This document shows, piece after piece, positions 40,040-47,715 of a DNA stretch of 64,000 bases. The translations under genes were made by a program, and so were the position numbers. Every line of letters begins with the position of its first letter. The stretch's first letter is position 1. The notes below the pieces were generated by a model that saw only the letters and a list, made by a program, of their open reading frames with translations, searched no databases and was not told the origin of the DNA. Source of the stretch: Sphingopyxis sp. PAMC25046 (lineage in GTDB: Bacteria; Pseudomonadota; Alphaproteobacteria; Sphingomonadales; Sphingomonadaceae); assembly GCF_004795895.1 (NCBI RefSeq), contig NZ_CP039250.1, positions 4,255,501 through 4,319,500 of the forward strand, read 5' to 3'.

Positions 40040-40080
40040 AGGGCCGGCAGAGAGGAACGTCCCTGCCGGCCCTGTTGTTT
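40040..40080 (+). terminator. Terminator after the E1-malonyltransferase operon
   Basis: Perfect 11-base stem AGGGCCGGCAG (40040-40050) with CTGCCGGCCCT (40063-40073), then GTTGTTT. It begins 4 bases after the stop. Confidence 0.82.
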
Positions 40081-40110
40081 GCCCGGGGTCAGGTGGGGTT
40101 GACCCCGGGC
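40081..40110. terminator. Second hairpin, probable two-way transcript end
   Basis: Perfect 11-base stem GCCCGGGGTCA (40081-40091) with TGACCCCGGGC (40100-40110) and an 8-base loop. It lies between the converging malonyltransferase-like and LuxR genes. No T run on the minus strand, so a weaker terminator call. Confidence 0.5.
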
Positions 40111-40176
40111 GGATGAACGGCAGCGCCAATGGGGACCAACTCAAGGGCGGTACACCGTTCATTTTCCTTATAGGCG

Positions 40177-40917
40177 TTACGCCCGGCACCTGGCCGGGTT
40201 CCCGTGCGATCCTGCACCGAAATGGACCCGATCGCCCGGCGCGGCGCGCGCAGATTCGGCGGTGAATTGCAATCGCAGCAGTTCGGCGACATTGCCCGCG
40301 CCCGCGCGGCGCATGATATTCGCGCGATGCACTTCGACGGTGCGCGGGCTGAGGTCGAGCCGCCGCGCGATCGCCTTGTTGCCGAGCCCGGCGGCGATCG
40401 CATCCAAAATGTCGCGCTCGCGCGGGGTCAGCGCCGCCAGCCGCGCTTCGGCCTCGCGATGCCGCGCTAGCGCGCCTTGGGCCGCGCGCCAGTCGGCAAG
40501 CGCCGCGTCGATCGTGCGCCGGACGAGGCAGGGGTCGAGCGGCGCTGGCAACAGATCCCGCGCGCCGCCGCGCAGGATCGTGCGCGATTCGGCGATGCTG
40601 AGCCGATCGGCGGCAACGAAGGCGAGGATCGCGGGACGCCCTGCGATCCGTTCGAGCAGCGCGGCGCCGTCGGTTCGCCCCGGCTGGCGCCAGCGAAAAA
40701 GCAGCACGCCGGCCAGATCGTCGCCCTCGGCCTCAACCCAGGCGTCCGCGCTGGCAAAGCTGCGAACCACCCGCGCGTGACCTGTTGCAAGCGTGCGAAA
40801 ACAGGCCGCCCGTTCGATAGGGTCGGGCAGGATCAGATGGATATGGCCCCCGCTTTCGGTCACCGGGCGATGTTGCGCCCCAAGCCACCGGACCGACAGC
40901 GTGAAAAAGTCGGCCAT
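40177..40917 (-). CDS. FixJ-like LuxR-family regulator with degenerate receiver
   Basis: Protein of 246 residues: a pseudo-receiver (about 25-150) and a C-terminal LuxR helix-turn-helix (LTPRERDILDAIAAGLGNKA, then IARRLDLSPRTVEVHRANIM). In FixJ the phosphorylated Asp lies in LLDVRMPG. Here the aligned stretch is LLFRWRQPG, with no Asp, and the usual Lys-Pro is PAPLDP. So phosphorylation is not expected and it may respond to a ligand, to a partner or to constitutive expression. No histidine kinase lies nearby. The start at 40917 gives MADFFTLSV. Confidence 0.83.
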   Translation of the reverse strand: MADFFTLSVRWLGAQHRPVTESGGHIHLILPDPIERAACFRTLATGHARVVRSFASADAWVEAEGDDLAGVLLFRWRQPGRTDGAALLERIAGRPAILAFVAADRLSIAESRTILRGGARDLLPAPLDPCLVRRTIDAALADWRAAQGALARHREAEARLAALTPRERDILDAIAAGLGNKAIARRLDLSPRTVEVHRANIMRRAGAGNVAELLRLQFTAESARAAPGDRVHFGAGSHGNPARCRA

Positions 40918-40972
40918 GGCGCCATTTCGGCGCGTTTCTATCCGTTTCAAGGATCGCGCCCGCAGGCGGATT

Positions 40973-41047
40973 TGGTGACCCCTACGGGAATCGAACCCGT
41001 GTTTCAGCCGTGAGAGGGCCGCGTCCTGACCGCTAGACGAAGGGGCC
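40973..41047 (-). tRNA. tRNA-Glu (anticodon CTC)
   Basis: A 75-base cloverleaf on the minus strand, 5' GGCCCCT pairing with AGGGGTC at the 3' end, CCA encoded. The anticodon arm has CCTCTCAC giving CTC, and the T loop is GGTTCGATTCC. It decodes GAG. Confidence 0.97.
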
Positions 41048-41097
41048 TTGGGTCGGAAGTCTTGCCGGAGAAAGGAGCCGACCGCTCCTGAAACCGA

Positions 41098-41173
41098 TGG
41101 TGACCCCTACGGGACTCGAACCCGTGTTTTCGCCGTGAAAGGGCGACGTCCTAGACCGCTAGACGAAGGGGCC
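41098..41173 (-). tRNA. tRNA-Glu (anticodon TTC)
   Basis: A 76-base cloverleaf on the minus strand with the same acceptor ends and encoded CCA. The anticodon loop CTTTCAC gives TTC, decoding GAA and probably GAG. It lies 50 bases upstream of the CTC gene; the pair is probably one transcript. Confidence 0.97.
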
Positions 41174-41277
41174 GTCTGATCGGTGAGCGGGCGCCTTAGA
41201 CGGGCGTTTGGACGCGGTCAAGCATGGCGACGCCGCCCCCGCGCAAAAATATTGCGCTGCACCGAAGCGGCCCGCCC

Positions 41278-43044
41278 CTAGTCGGCCCAGGCCGCGTCCT
41301 CGAGATGCAATTCGGCGGCGGGGCGGCTGCCCCAGTCGTCCCGTTTTGCGCGGCCCGCGAGCCATAATTTGCGCCCGCGCGCGCGGAGCAAAGCCTGTCC
41401 CAGCTCGGTCTCGGCACTACGAAAAGCGATCGCCTTGAAGCGCGCGCCATCGTCGCCCGACACGATCAGGCGGACATGATCGGTGCCGACGATCCCCGAT
41501 TCGACGATTCGCACCGGGCCGGTCGCGACGCGCGGCGCGGGCCAGCCGGCGCCATAGGGGCCCGCGCTTTCAATCGCATCACACCAGAGCGGCGAAACGC
41601 CGCGTGGCGCAAGCACCGCGTCGATCAGTAGCGCCTTGTCGCCGCTCGCGCGCTCGACGTCGGCGGCGAGGCGGTCATTGAGGAACGCGCCAAGCGCATC
41701 GACCTTGCCCTTTTCGACGGTCAGCCCCGCCGCCATCGCATGGCCGCCACCCGCAACGAGCAGGCCCGTTTCCTTCGCGGCGAGGATCGCGGCGCCAAGG
41801 TCGACGCCCGAAATCGAGCGCCCCGATCCCTTGCCGACGCCCTCCTCGTCGACCGCGATCACGATCGCGGGCCGATGCAATCTTTCCTTGAGGCGCCCGG
41901 CTACGATGCCGATGACGCCCGGATGCCAACCCTCGCCCGCGACGATCGCGACGGGTGCGTTGCCGCAAGCGGCGCTCGCTTCGATTGCCTGTTCGAGCAC
42001 CGCCGCCTCGATCGCGCGGCGTTCTTCGTTCAGCCGGTTGAGCTCGGCTGCGATCTCCGCCGCTTCCTGCGGGTCGCTCGTCGTGAGCAGCCGCACGCCG
42101 AGGTCGGACTTGCCGACGCGCCCGCCGGCGTTGATCCGCGGGCCGAGCGCAAAGCCCATGTCGCTTGCGCTCGGCGGCTTGGTGAGCCGCGCCGCGTCCA
42201 TCAGCGCCGCAAGGCCCGTGTTGCCGCGCCGTGCCATCACCTTCAGCCCCTGCGTCACGAGCGCCCGGTTGAATCCGGTGAGGCGCGCGACGTCGGCGAC
42301 GGTCCCGAGCGCGACGAGGTCGAGCAGTTCGATCAGCGCGGGCTCGTCACGGTCCACAAAAAAGCCGCGTGCGCGAAGCGTGCGGAGCAGCGCGGCGCCG
42401 AGCAGGAAGGCGACCCCGACCGCGGCGAGATTGCCGTGGATCGCCGCATCGGCTTCCTCATCGAGCCGGTTGGGGTTCACGAGGGCAAGGGCATCGGGCA
42501 GCGTCGTCGCGCACTGGTGATGGTCGACGACGATCACCTCGACTCCCGCCGCCTTGGCCTCGGCGATCGCATCGAACGCCTGCGCGCCGCAATCGACCGT
42601 AACGACCAGCCTCGATCCCGCCTCGCCGATCTTGACGAGCGCGGCGCCCGACGGGCCATAGCCTTCCATCAGGCGGTCGGGGATATAGGCGCCGACGGGG
42701 AGGCCGAGCCCGCGCAGCAGCCGCACGAGCAGCGCCGCCGAGGTTGCGCCGTCGACGTCGTAATCGCCGAAGATCGTAACGGCCTCGCGCTTTTCGACCG
42801 CGTCGGCGAGCCGTGCCGCGGCGGCATCCATGTCCCGGAAAAGCGAGGGATCGGGCATGAAGCCGCGCAGCGTCGGTACGCGCTGCCGGTCGAGATCGTC
42901 GCGCGCAACGCCGCGCGCGAGCAGCAATTGCGTGACGAGATCATCGGGCGCGAGATTTTCGCTGCCCATATCGGCACTCGCCCGCCGCCAATGCCAAGGC
43001 TGCCCTGCAATCGAGCGCGTGATTCCGAGCGCCGCATCACTCAT
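41278..43044 (-). CDS. recJ: Single-stranded-DNA-specific exonuclease RecJ
   Basis: 5'-3' exonuclease of 588 residues used in recombination and mismatch repair. DHH-family motifs: FGDYDVDGATSAAL (94-99 core), VVTVDCGAQA, VVDHHQ (DHH at 174-176) and the later NAGGRVGKSDLGVRLL. A DHHA1 domain follows with VAGGGHAMAAGLTVE, and then the OB-fold. ATG 43044 overlaps the PH-domain gene stop (ATGA). RecJ is the last gene of a three-gene unit behind the two PH-domain proteins. Confidence 0.96.
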   Translation of the reverse strand: MSDAALGITRSIAGQPWHWRRASADMGSENLAPDDLVTQLLLARGVARDDLDRQRVPTLRGFMPDPSLFRDMDAAAARLADAVEKREAVTIFGDYDVDGATSAALLVRLLRGLGLPVGAYIPDRLMEGYGPSGAALVKIGEAGSRLVVTVDCGAQAFDAIAEAKAAGVEVIVVDHHQCATTLPDALALVNPNRLDEEADAAIHGNLAAVGVAFLLGAALLRTLRARGFFVDRDEPALIELLDLVALGTVADVARLTGFNRALVTQGLKVMARRGNTGLAALMDAARLTKPPSASDMGFALGPRINAGGRVGKSDLGVRLLTTSDPQEAAEIAAELNRLNEERRAIEAAVLEQAIEASAACGNAPVAIVAGEGWHPGVIGIVAGRLKERLHRPAIVIAVDEEGVGKGSGRSISGVDLGAAILAAKETGLLVAGGGHAMAAGLTVEKGKVDALGAFLNDRLAADVERASGDKALLIDAVLAPRGVSPLWCDAIESAGPYGAGWPAPRVATGPVRIVESGIVGTDHVRLIVSGDDGARFKAIAFRSAETELGQALLRARGRKLWLAGRAKRDDWGSRPAAELHLEDAAWAD

Positions 43045-44561
43045 CGCCGCGCCCTCGCGGCAAGGATGCGCGTGCGCAACGCCTGTGCCGTCGCAACGGG
43101 AATCGCAGGAATCTCGTGTGCCGCGAGCGAGCTGCCGCCCGGCACGCCGAACACCAAGGTCGCGAGGCCCAGCGGGCGCAGGATAAAATCGCTCTTGAGG
43201 TCGATGCTCTGCACCGACGCATGCGGGAGCAGCGTCGTCTTGGGCTTCCACATGCCGCGCCGGATCGCCACTTGCTCGCCGAGGTCGGTCCAGCGGTGGA
43301 AACGCGCGCCAAACAGCGATCCCGCGCCAAACAGCAGCCCGGCAAGCGGACCGAGCCAGCCGAGCGGCTGGCCGAACGACACCGCGACAAGACCGACCGC
43401 CGCTGCGCACACCGCCCCGACTAGACCGCCGAGCGCGACGATGTGATGGCTGCGCTGCCATGCCGCCTCCGCGCCCGGCCGCGCGATCGCGATCTCGTCC
43501 AGCACCGGATCGATTTCGGCCAGCTTGCCGAAGGGAACCACTTGATGATCGCGTTCCTTCTCGCCATCGCTCGCAAGGCTTTGCAGACGGAGTTCGTGCC
43601 AACCGAAACGTCGGCGCAACCAGCCGGTGACGAGGATCGCCGCTTGCACGCGCTTGACCGGCACCGCGACGTCGGTGCGCGTCGTCAGCCCGCGGGTCCG
43701 GCGCAGCGCGCGCGGTTCGCGCGTCAGGCGGAAATCCCAGTTGGCGAAAACCATCATCGCGATCCCGCTCGCGAAACCGATCAGCAAGAGCGACAGCGCC
43801 GCGCCGATCCCGGCGACCCAACGATGCGCGAGCAGCCACTGATCGAGGCCATAGCTTTCGGCGATGTCGATCCAGTCCATCGGATTGAAAATGTTGAAAT
43901 CGAACGGCAGCAGGCCGTCGAAAAACTGCATCGCGGCGCCGACCACTGCGAGCGCGGCGAGCGAGAAGTTGAAAAGCCCAGCGGTCAGCAGCCGCCCCGA
44001 ATTCATTGCGAAGAGCAGCCGGTCCTCGGGGCCCGGCGCCGCATCGGGCGCGTCGGGCGCGTCGGCCGCGACGACCGCCGCCTCGCCGCTGCGATGCGCG
44101 CGGATCGTCGTGCGCAGCGCCTGCGCGGCCTCGAGCGCGATCGCGTTGAGGCTCGCATCATTTTCCTTGCCGCCCGCGCCGGTCTCGAATCCGACCTTGG
44201 CGATACCGAGCGCGCGCGCGACCAGTCCCTGCTCGATACTGACGTCCTGAATGCGGTCGAAAGGAATCGTGCGGTGCTGGCGCGCGAAGACGCCGCTTTC
44301 GATCACCACCTCGTCGTCGCCGACGAGGAAACGGAAACATAGCCACTGGAACCAGGCGGCGAGCAGCGAGATCAGCAGGAACGCACCGATCGCCGGCACG
44401 ATCCAGATCCAGTTGCCCGTAAAGCCGAGCGCAGCCACCGCGGGCAGGAAGTTGAGCGATTTCGGCCCGAGCGCGACGACCGCGAGCGCCAACGTCGCGG
44501 GGTGCAGCCGCTGCCATCGCGACTCGTCGTCCGGCGCGGCGAGGGCGGCGGTACCGGTCAT
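43041..44561 (-). CDS. PH (bPH2/DUF304) domain membrane protein, YdbT-like
   Basis: Protein of 506 residues with several membrane segments and three bacterial PH repeats of the YdbT type. Two are clear by sequence: VESGVFARQHRTIPFDRIQD near 90 and VAIRRGMWKPKTTLLPHASV near 440. Another lies near 300 (RRTRGLTTRTDVAVPVKRVQ). YdbT/YdbS in Bacillus work together at the membrane; their exact job is unclear. The start at 44561 overlaps the smaller PH gene, forming a ydbS-ydbT pair. Confidence 0.88.
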   Translation of the reverse strand: MTGTAALAAPDDESRWQRLHPATLALAVVALGPKSLNFLPAVAALGFTGNWIWIVPAIGAFLLISLLAAWFQWLCFRFLVGDDEVVIESGVFARQHRTIPFDRIQDVSIEQGLVARALGIAKVGFETGAGGKENDASLNAIALEAAQALRTTIRAHRSGEAAVVAADAPDAPDAAPGPEDRLLFAMNSGRLLTAGLFNFSLAALAVVGAAMQFFDGLLPFDFNIFNPMDWIDIAESYGLDQWLLAHRWVAGIGAALSLLLIGFASGIAMMVFANWDFRLTREPRALRRTRGLTTRTDVAVPVKRVQAAILVTGWLRRRFGWHELRLQSLASDGEKERDHQVVPFGKLAEIDPVLDEIAIARPGAEAAWQRSHHIVALGGLVGAVCAAAVGLVAVSFGQPLGWLGPLAGLLFGAGSLFGARFHRWTDLGEQVAIRRGMWKPKTTLLPHASVQSIDLKSDFILRPLGLATLVFGVPGGSSLAAHEIPAIPVATAQALRTRILAARARR

Positions 44562-45088
44562 GCGAAGTCGGTCTGGATATGGCGGCGGATCGTCTCGCGC
44601 ATCGCCGCCGCGAGATCGCTGGGTAGTCCCGGCAACGTCACCGTGCTGTTGTGCGTGCCCGAGGTGTGGACAATCAGATGCGACAGACCGAACCAGCGTT
44701 CGATCGGCCCCTGCCCGACGTCGATATGCTGGACCCGCACGAAGGGCACGATCGTATCGGTGCGGAACAGCCAGCCGCGCGCGACGCGAAGCTGCCCCTC
44801 GCCGATCTTGTAGCCCCAGCGCGCCACGCGGCGCGACGGGAAACTGACGATGGTTACGATCGCGATCAGCCACGCCAGCGCGGTGATCAGCCCGTATGGC
44901 CCCTCGATATGCCGGATCAGCAGCGCGTCGAAGACGCTCGCGGCGATCGCGAGCGGGATCAGGTTGAGCGCCGTCGCGATACGTAGCACTTTGGCATAGG
45001 CCGGATCGACCGGGTGAAGCCCCTCGATGGCGCCCAGCGCCTCGGCGTCAAAAGGGTCGGTCGGATGCGCGGCGGGCGTGTCGGTCAT
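44558..45088 (-). CDS. PH (bPH2) domain membrane protein, YdbS-like
   Basis: Protein of 176 residues with two membrane segments (about 40-60 and 70-90) and one bPH2 domain. The domain shows the motif RVARGWLFRTDTIVPFVRVQ followed by DVGQGPIERWFGLSHLIVHT. It forms the upstream partner of the YdbT-like gene and is first in the operon with recJ. Confidence 0.88.
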   Translation of the reverse strand: MTDTPAAHPTDPFDAEALGAIEGLHPVDPAYAKVLRIATALNLIPLAIAASVFDALLIRHIEGPYGLITALAWLIAIVTIVSFPSRRVARWGYKIGEGQLRVARGWLFRTDTIVPFVRVQHIDVGQGPIERWFGLSHLIVHTSGTHNSTVTLPGLPSDLAAAMRETIRRHIQTDFA

Positions 45089-45113
45089 GATCCTCCGTTA
45101 GCGTCTTATATGA

Positions 45114-47075
45114 CTATGGCACAACCACATTGAAGCGCGGGTCGGCGGGCGGGTGAAGCCCGAACCACGACAGAAACGCTTGCCGGTCGCCATCGACCTT
45201 GATCGCGCCCGACTGGATTAACGCGGGGAATTGCGCGCGGCCCATCATCGCCTCGTCGAGGATCTTGCGGTCGATCGTGATTGTCGCGGTGGGGGCCGGG
45301 TCGGTCACGCCGTAGCGCGGGAATTCGACCCCGCCGCCGACGACGACGGCGACGCTTTCCTTGCTGTCGGGCAGGATGAACTGGAAGGTCCCCTTGAGCG
45401 CGCTGCCCTTCGCGGCGTCGAAGCGCGTCGCGAGCGCATCGAAGAAAACAGCGGTCGGGATCGCGCTGACGAAACTGCGGCTCTGCCCATTGCTCGTCGC
45501 CGCCTCGGCCGCGTTCCCGCGCAGGCTCGCCGCGCCGGCGAGATAGTAATTCCGCCACGCCCCCGATTCGGCCTGATAGCCAAGCTGGTCATAGGCCGAA
45601 GCAAGCGTCGCGCGCGCTTCCTTGTTGCCGGGCTCGGCGAAGACGAGCTTGTTCAAAAGCTCGGCCGCCCAGCGGTAATCGCCTGCCTTCAGCGCCGCCC
45701 GCCCCGCTGCAAGCAGCTTGTCGGCCCCGCCCGCGAGCGCGACATATTTGGGCGCCGATTGCTCGGGCGGTAGCGGGTTGAAGTTCGCGGGATTGCCATC
45801 CCACCAGCCGAAATAGCGTTGATAGGTCGCCTTCATGTCGTGGTTGAGCGTGCCATAATAGCCGCGCGTCGAAAAATCGGCCGCCTGCACCGGCGCCTCG
45901 GCGGTCTGGTCTGCGAGTTCGTGCAGCGTCGCGCCGCGGTTCGCGAGAAAGAGCGTGCGGTCGTGGACATAACGATACGCATCGCGCTGGTTCGCGAGCA
46001 TCGACGACACCTCGCCCGCACCCCATGTCGGCCAATGGTGCGACGCCAGCGCGACCTCAGCCGTTCCGCCCCATTTGAGCAGCATCGCGTCGATCACCTT
46101 CGACCAGCGCAGCGCGTCGCGCACCTGCGCGCCGCGCAGGGTCAGGATATTGTGGAGATTGTGGGTCACCACCTCGGTCGTGTGCAGCGCTTTATAGGCG
46201 GGGATGTAGAAGGTGAACTCCGACGGCGCCTCGGTGCCGCCCGCGTCGAGGAAGTCGAACGCCAGCCCGTCGATCGTCAGCGTGCCGCCCTGTTCGCCCA
46301 CTGTCTCGGTCGGTTCCATATAGCCGATCGTTCCCGACGACAGCTTCGGCCCCAGCCCGGTGTCGACTTGGCCCATCGGCCCCGGCGGCACGATCGCGCC
46401 GAACATATAAAGCGCGCGTCGCCCCATCGCCCCGCCCGCGAGGACATTTTCGGACGTCGCTTCTTCCGAAAAGCCGTGCGGCGCGATGATGCGGATATTC
46501 TCCGCTTTCGTCTGTTCGGCGGTCACGATCCCGCCGACGCCACCGAAATGGTCGCTGTGGCTGTGCGAAAAGATGACCGCCTTGATCGGCCGCTTGCCCG
46601 ATTTCGCTTCAACCGTATCCGCAAACAATTTCCATCCAGCGGCCGCCGTCTCTTCGGACAAGAGCGGATCGACGACGATCCAGCCGGTCTTGCCGCGGAT
46701 GATCGTCATCACGGACAGATCATAGCCGCGGATTTGCCAGATGCTGCCCGGCACCACCTCGAACAATCCATGCACCGCATTGAGCCGCGCCTGCCGCCAT
46801 AGCGACGGGTTGACCGTATCGGGCGCCTGCTTGGCATCGAGGAAGGCATAAGGCCGGCGGTCCCAGACAATCCTGCTGTCGGCGGTCTGGATCAGTCCGC
46901 CCGGAATCTCGGCGATCTTGCCGCGCGTCGCATTGGCCTCGTCGCGCGGGTCATCGATCGGCAGCCGCTTTGCAAGGTCGGCTTGAGCGGCGCGGGTCGC
47001 CTCGCTCGCGGGGTCCTGCGCGGCAACGGCAAAGGGCAGACCCATGACAAGCAGCAGGGCGGTCAATCGGCGCAT
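45114..47075 (-). CDS. Alkyl sulfatase (SdsA1-type metallo-beta-lactamase fold)
   Basis: Exported enzyme of 653 residues that removes sulfate from alkyl sulfates such as SDS. It has a signal peptide (MRRLTALLLVMGLPFAVAAQ). The zinc-binding HSHSDHFGG lies near residues 175-183, followed by GGTEAPSEFTFYIPAYKAL and HTTEVVTHNLHNI. A helical dimerisation domain comes next (AGRAALKAGDYRWAAELLNK). The C-terminal SCP2-like domain includes PRYGVTDPAPTATITID. It is full length, with GGGGGAGAGA before the start. Divergent from the flavodoxin-like gene. Confidence 0.92.
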   Translation of the reverse strand: MRRLTALLLVMGLPFAVAAQDPASEATRAAQADLAKRLPIDDPRDEANATRGKIAEIPGGLIQTADSRIVWDRRPYAFLDAKQAPDTVNPSLWRQARLNAVHGLFEVVPGSIWQIRGYDLSVMTIIRGKTGWIVVDPLLSEETAAAGWKLFADTVEAKSGKRPIKAVIFSHSHSDHFGGVGGIVTAEQTKAENIRIIAPHGFSEEATSENVLAGGAMGRRALYMFGAIVPPGPMGQVDTGLGPKLSSGTIGYMEPTETVGEQGGTLTIDGLAFDFLDAGGTEAPSEFTFYIPAYKALHTTEVVTHNLHNILTLRGAQVRDALRWSKVIDAMLLKWGGTAEVALASHHWPTWGAGEVSSMLANQRDAYRYVHDRTLFLANRGATLHELADQTAEAPVQAADFSTRGYYGTLNHDMKATYQRYFGWWDGNPANFNPLPPEQSAPKYVALAGGADKLLAAGRAALKAGDYRWAAELLNKLVFAEPGNKEARATLASAYDQLGYQAESGAWRNYYLAGAASLRGNAAEAATSNGQSRSFVSAIPTAVFFDALATRFDAAKGSALKGTFQFILPDSKESVAVVVGGGVEFPRYGVTDPAPTATITIDRKILDEAMMGRAQFPALIQSGAIKVDGDRQAFLSWFGLHPPADPRFNVVVP

Positions 47076-47140
47076 CGTCTCTCTCCCCCATATTTCGGGG
47101 TAGCTTGCGCCGCGCCCCTCGGCTTGGCAAGCATCGTCGC

Positions 47141-47629
47141 ATGACCGCCACGCCGCACCTCCTGATCGTCTGGCACAGCCGCACCGGCGGAAGCAAGGCG
47201 CTCGCCGAAGCCGCGGCCGAAGGTGCCGCTACGGCAGCACAGCTCGTCATCGCGCACGACGTCACACCGGCCCGGTTGGAAGAAGCGGGCGGCTACCTCT
47301 TCGTCGGCCCCGAAAATCTCGCCGCGCTGTCGGGCGCGATGAAGGAGATGTTCGATCGCTGCTATTACCCCTGCCTCGGCAAGCTCGAAGGGCGTCCCTA
47401 TGCGACGATAATCTGCGCGGGGTCCGACGGCGAGAATGCCCAGCGCCAGCTCGACCGCATCGCGACCGGCTGGCGGCTGAAACGCGTCGCCGAGCCGGTG
47501 ATCGTCAATACGGCGGCGCAAACCCCCGAAGCCATCCTCGCGCCGAAGACCATCGCGCCGGACCGCCTTACCGAAGCGCGCGACATGGGCACCGCGCTTG
47601 CGGAAGGGATCGCCGCCGGGATTTTTTGA
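47141..47629 (+). CDS. Flavodoxin-like protein
   Basis: Protein of 162 residues with a flavodoxin-like fold: the FMN-phosphate loop HSRTGGSKALAEAAAEGA at the start, GGYLFVGPENLAALSGAMKE in the middle (in family members a similar Gly loop contacts the flavin ring) and IICAGSDGENAQRQLDRIA. Probably an FMN-binding redox protein or NADPH-dependent reductase-like protein; the partner is unknown. It starts 66 bases from the divergent alkyl sulfatase. Confidence 0.85.
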   Translation: MTATPHLLIVWHSRTGGSKALAEAAAEGAATAAQLVIAHDVTPARLEEAGGYLFVGPENLAALSGAMKEMFDRCYYPCLGKLEGRPYATIICAGSDGENAQRQLDRIATGWRLKRVAEPVIVNTAAQTPEAILAPKTIAPDRLTEARDMGTALAEGIAAGIF

Positions 47630-47715
47630 CCCCGGGGCCCCGCAACCGGTCGCGGCATCTTCGGCGCGGGGCGGAGGCCCTTGTCCCCGCCCGTACGCTG
47701 CGCCACATCTCGTCC

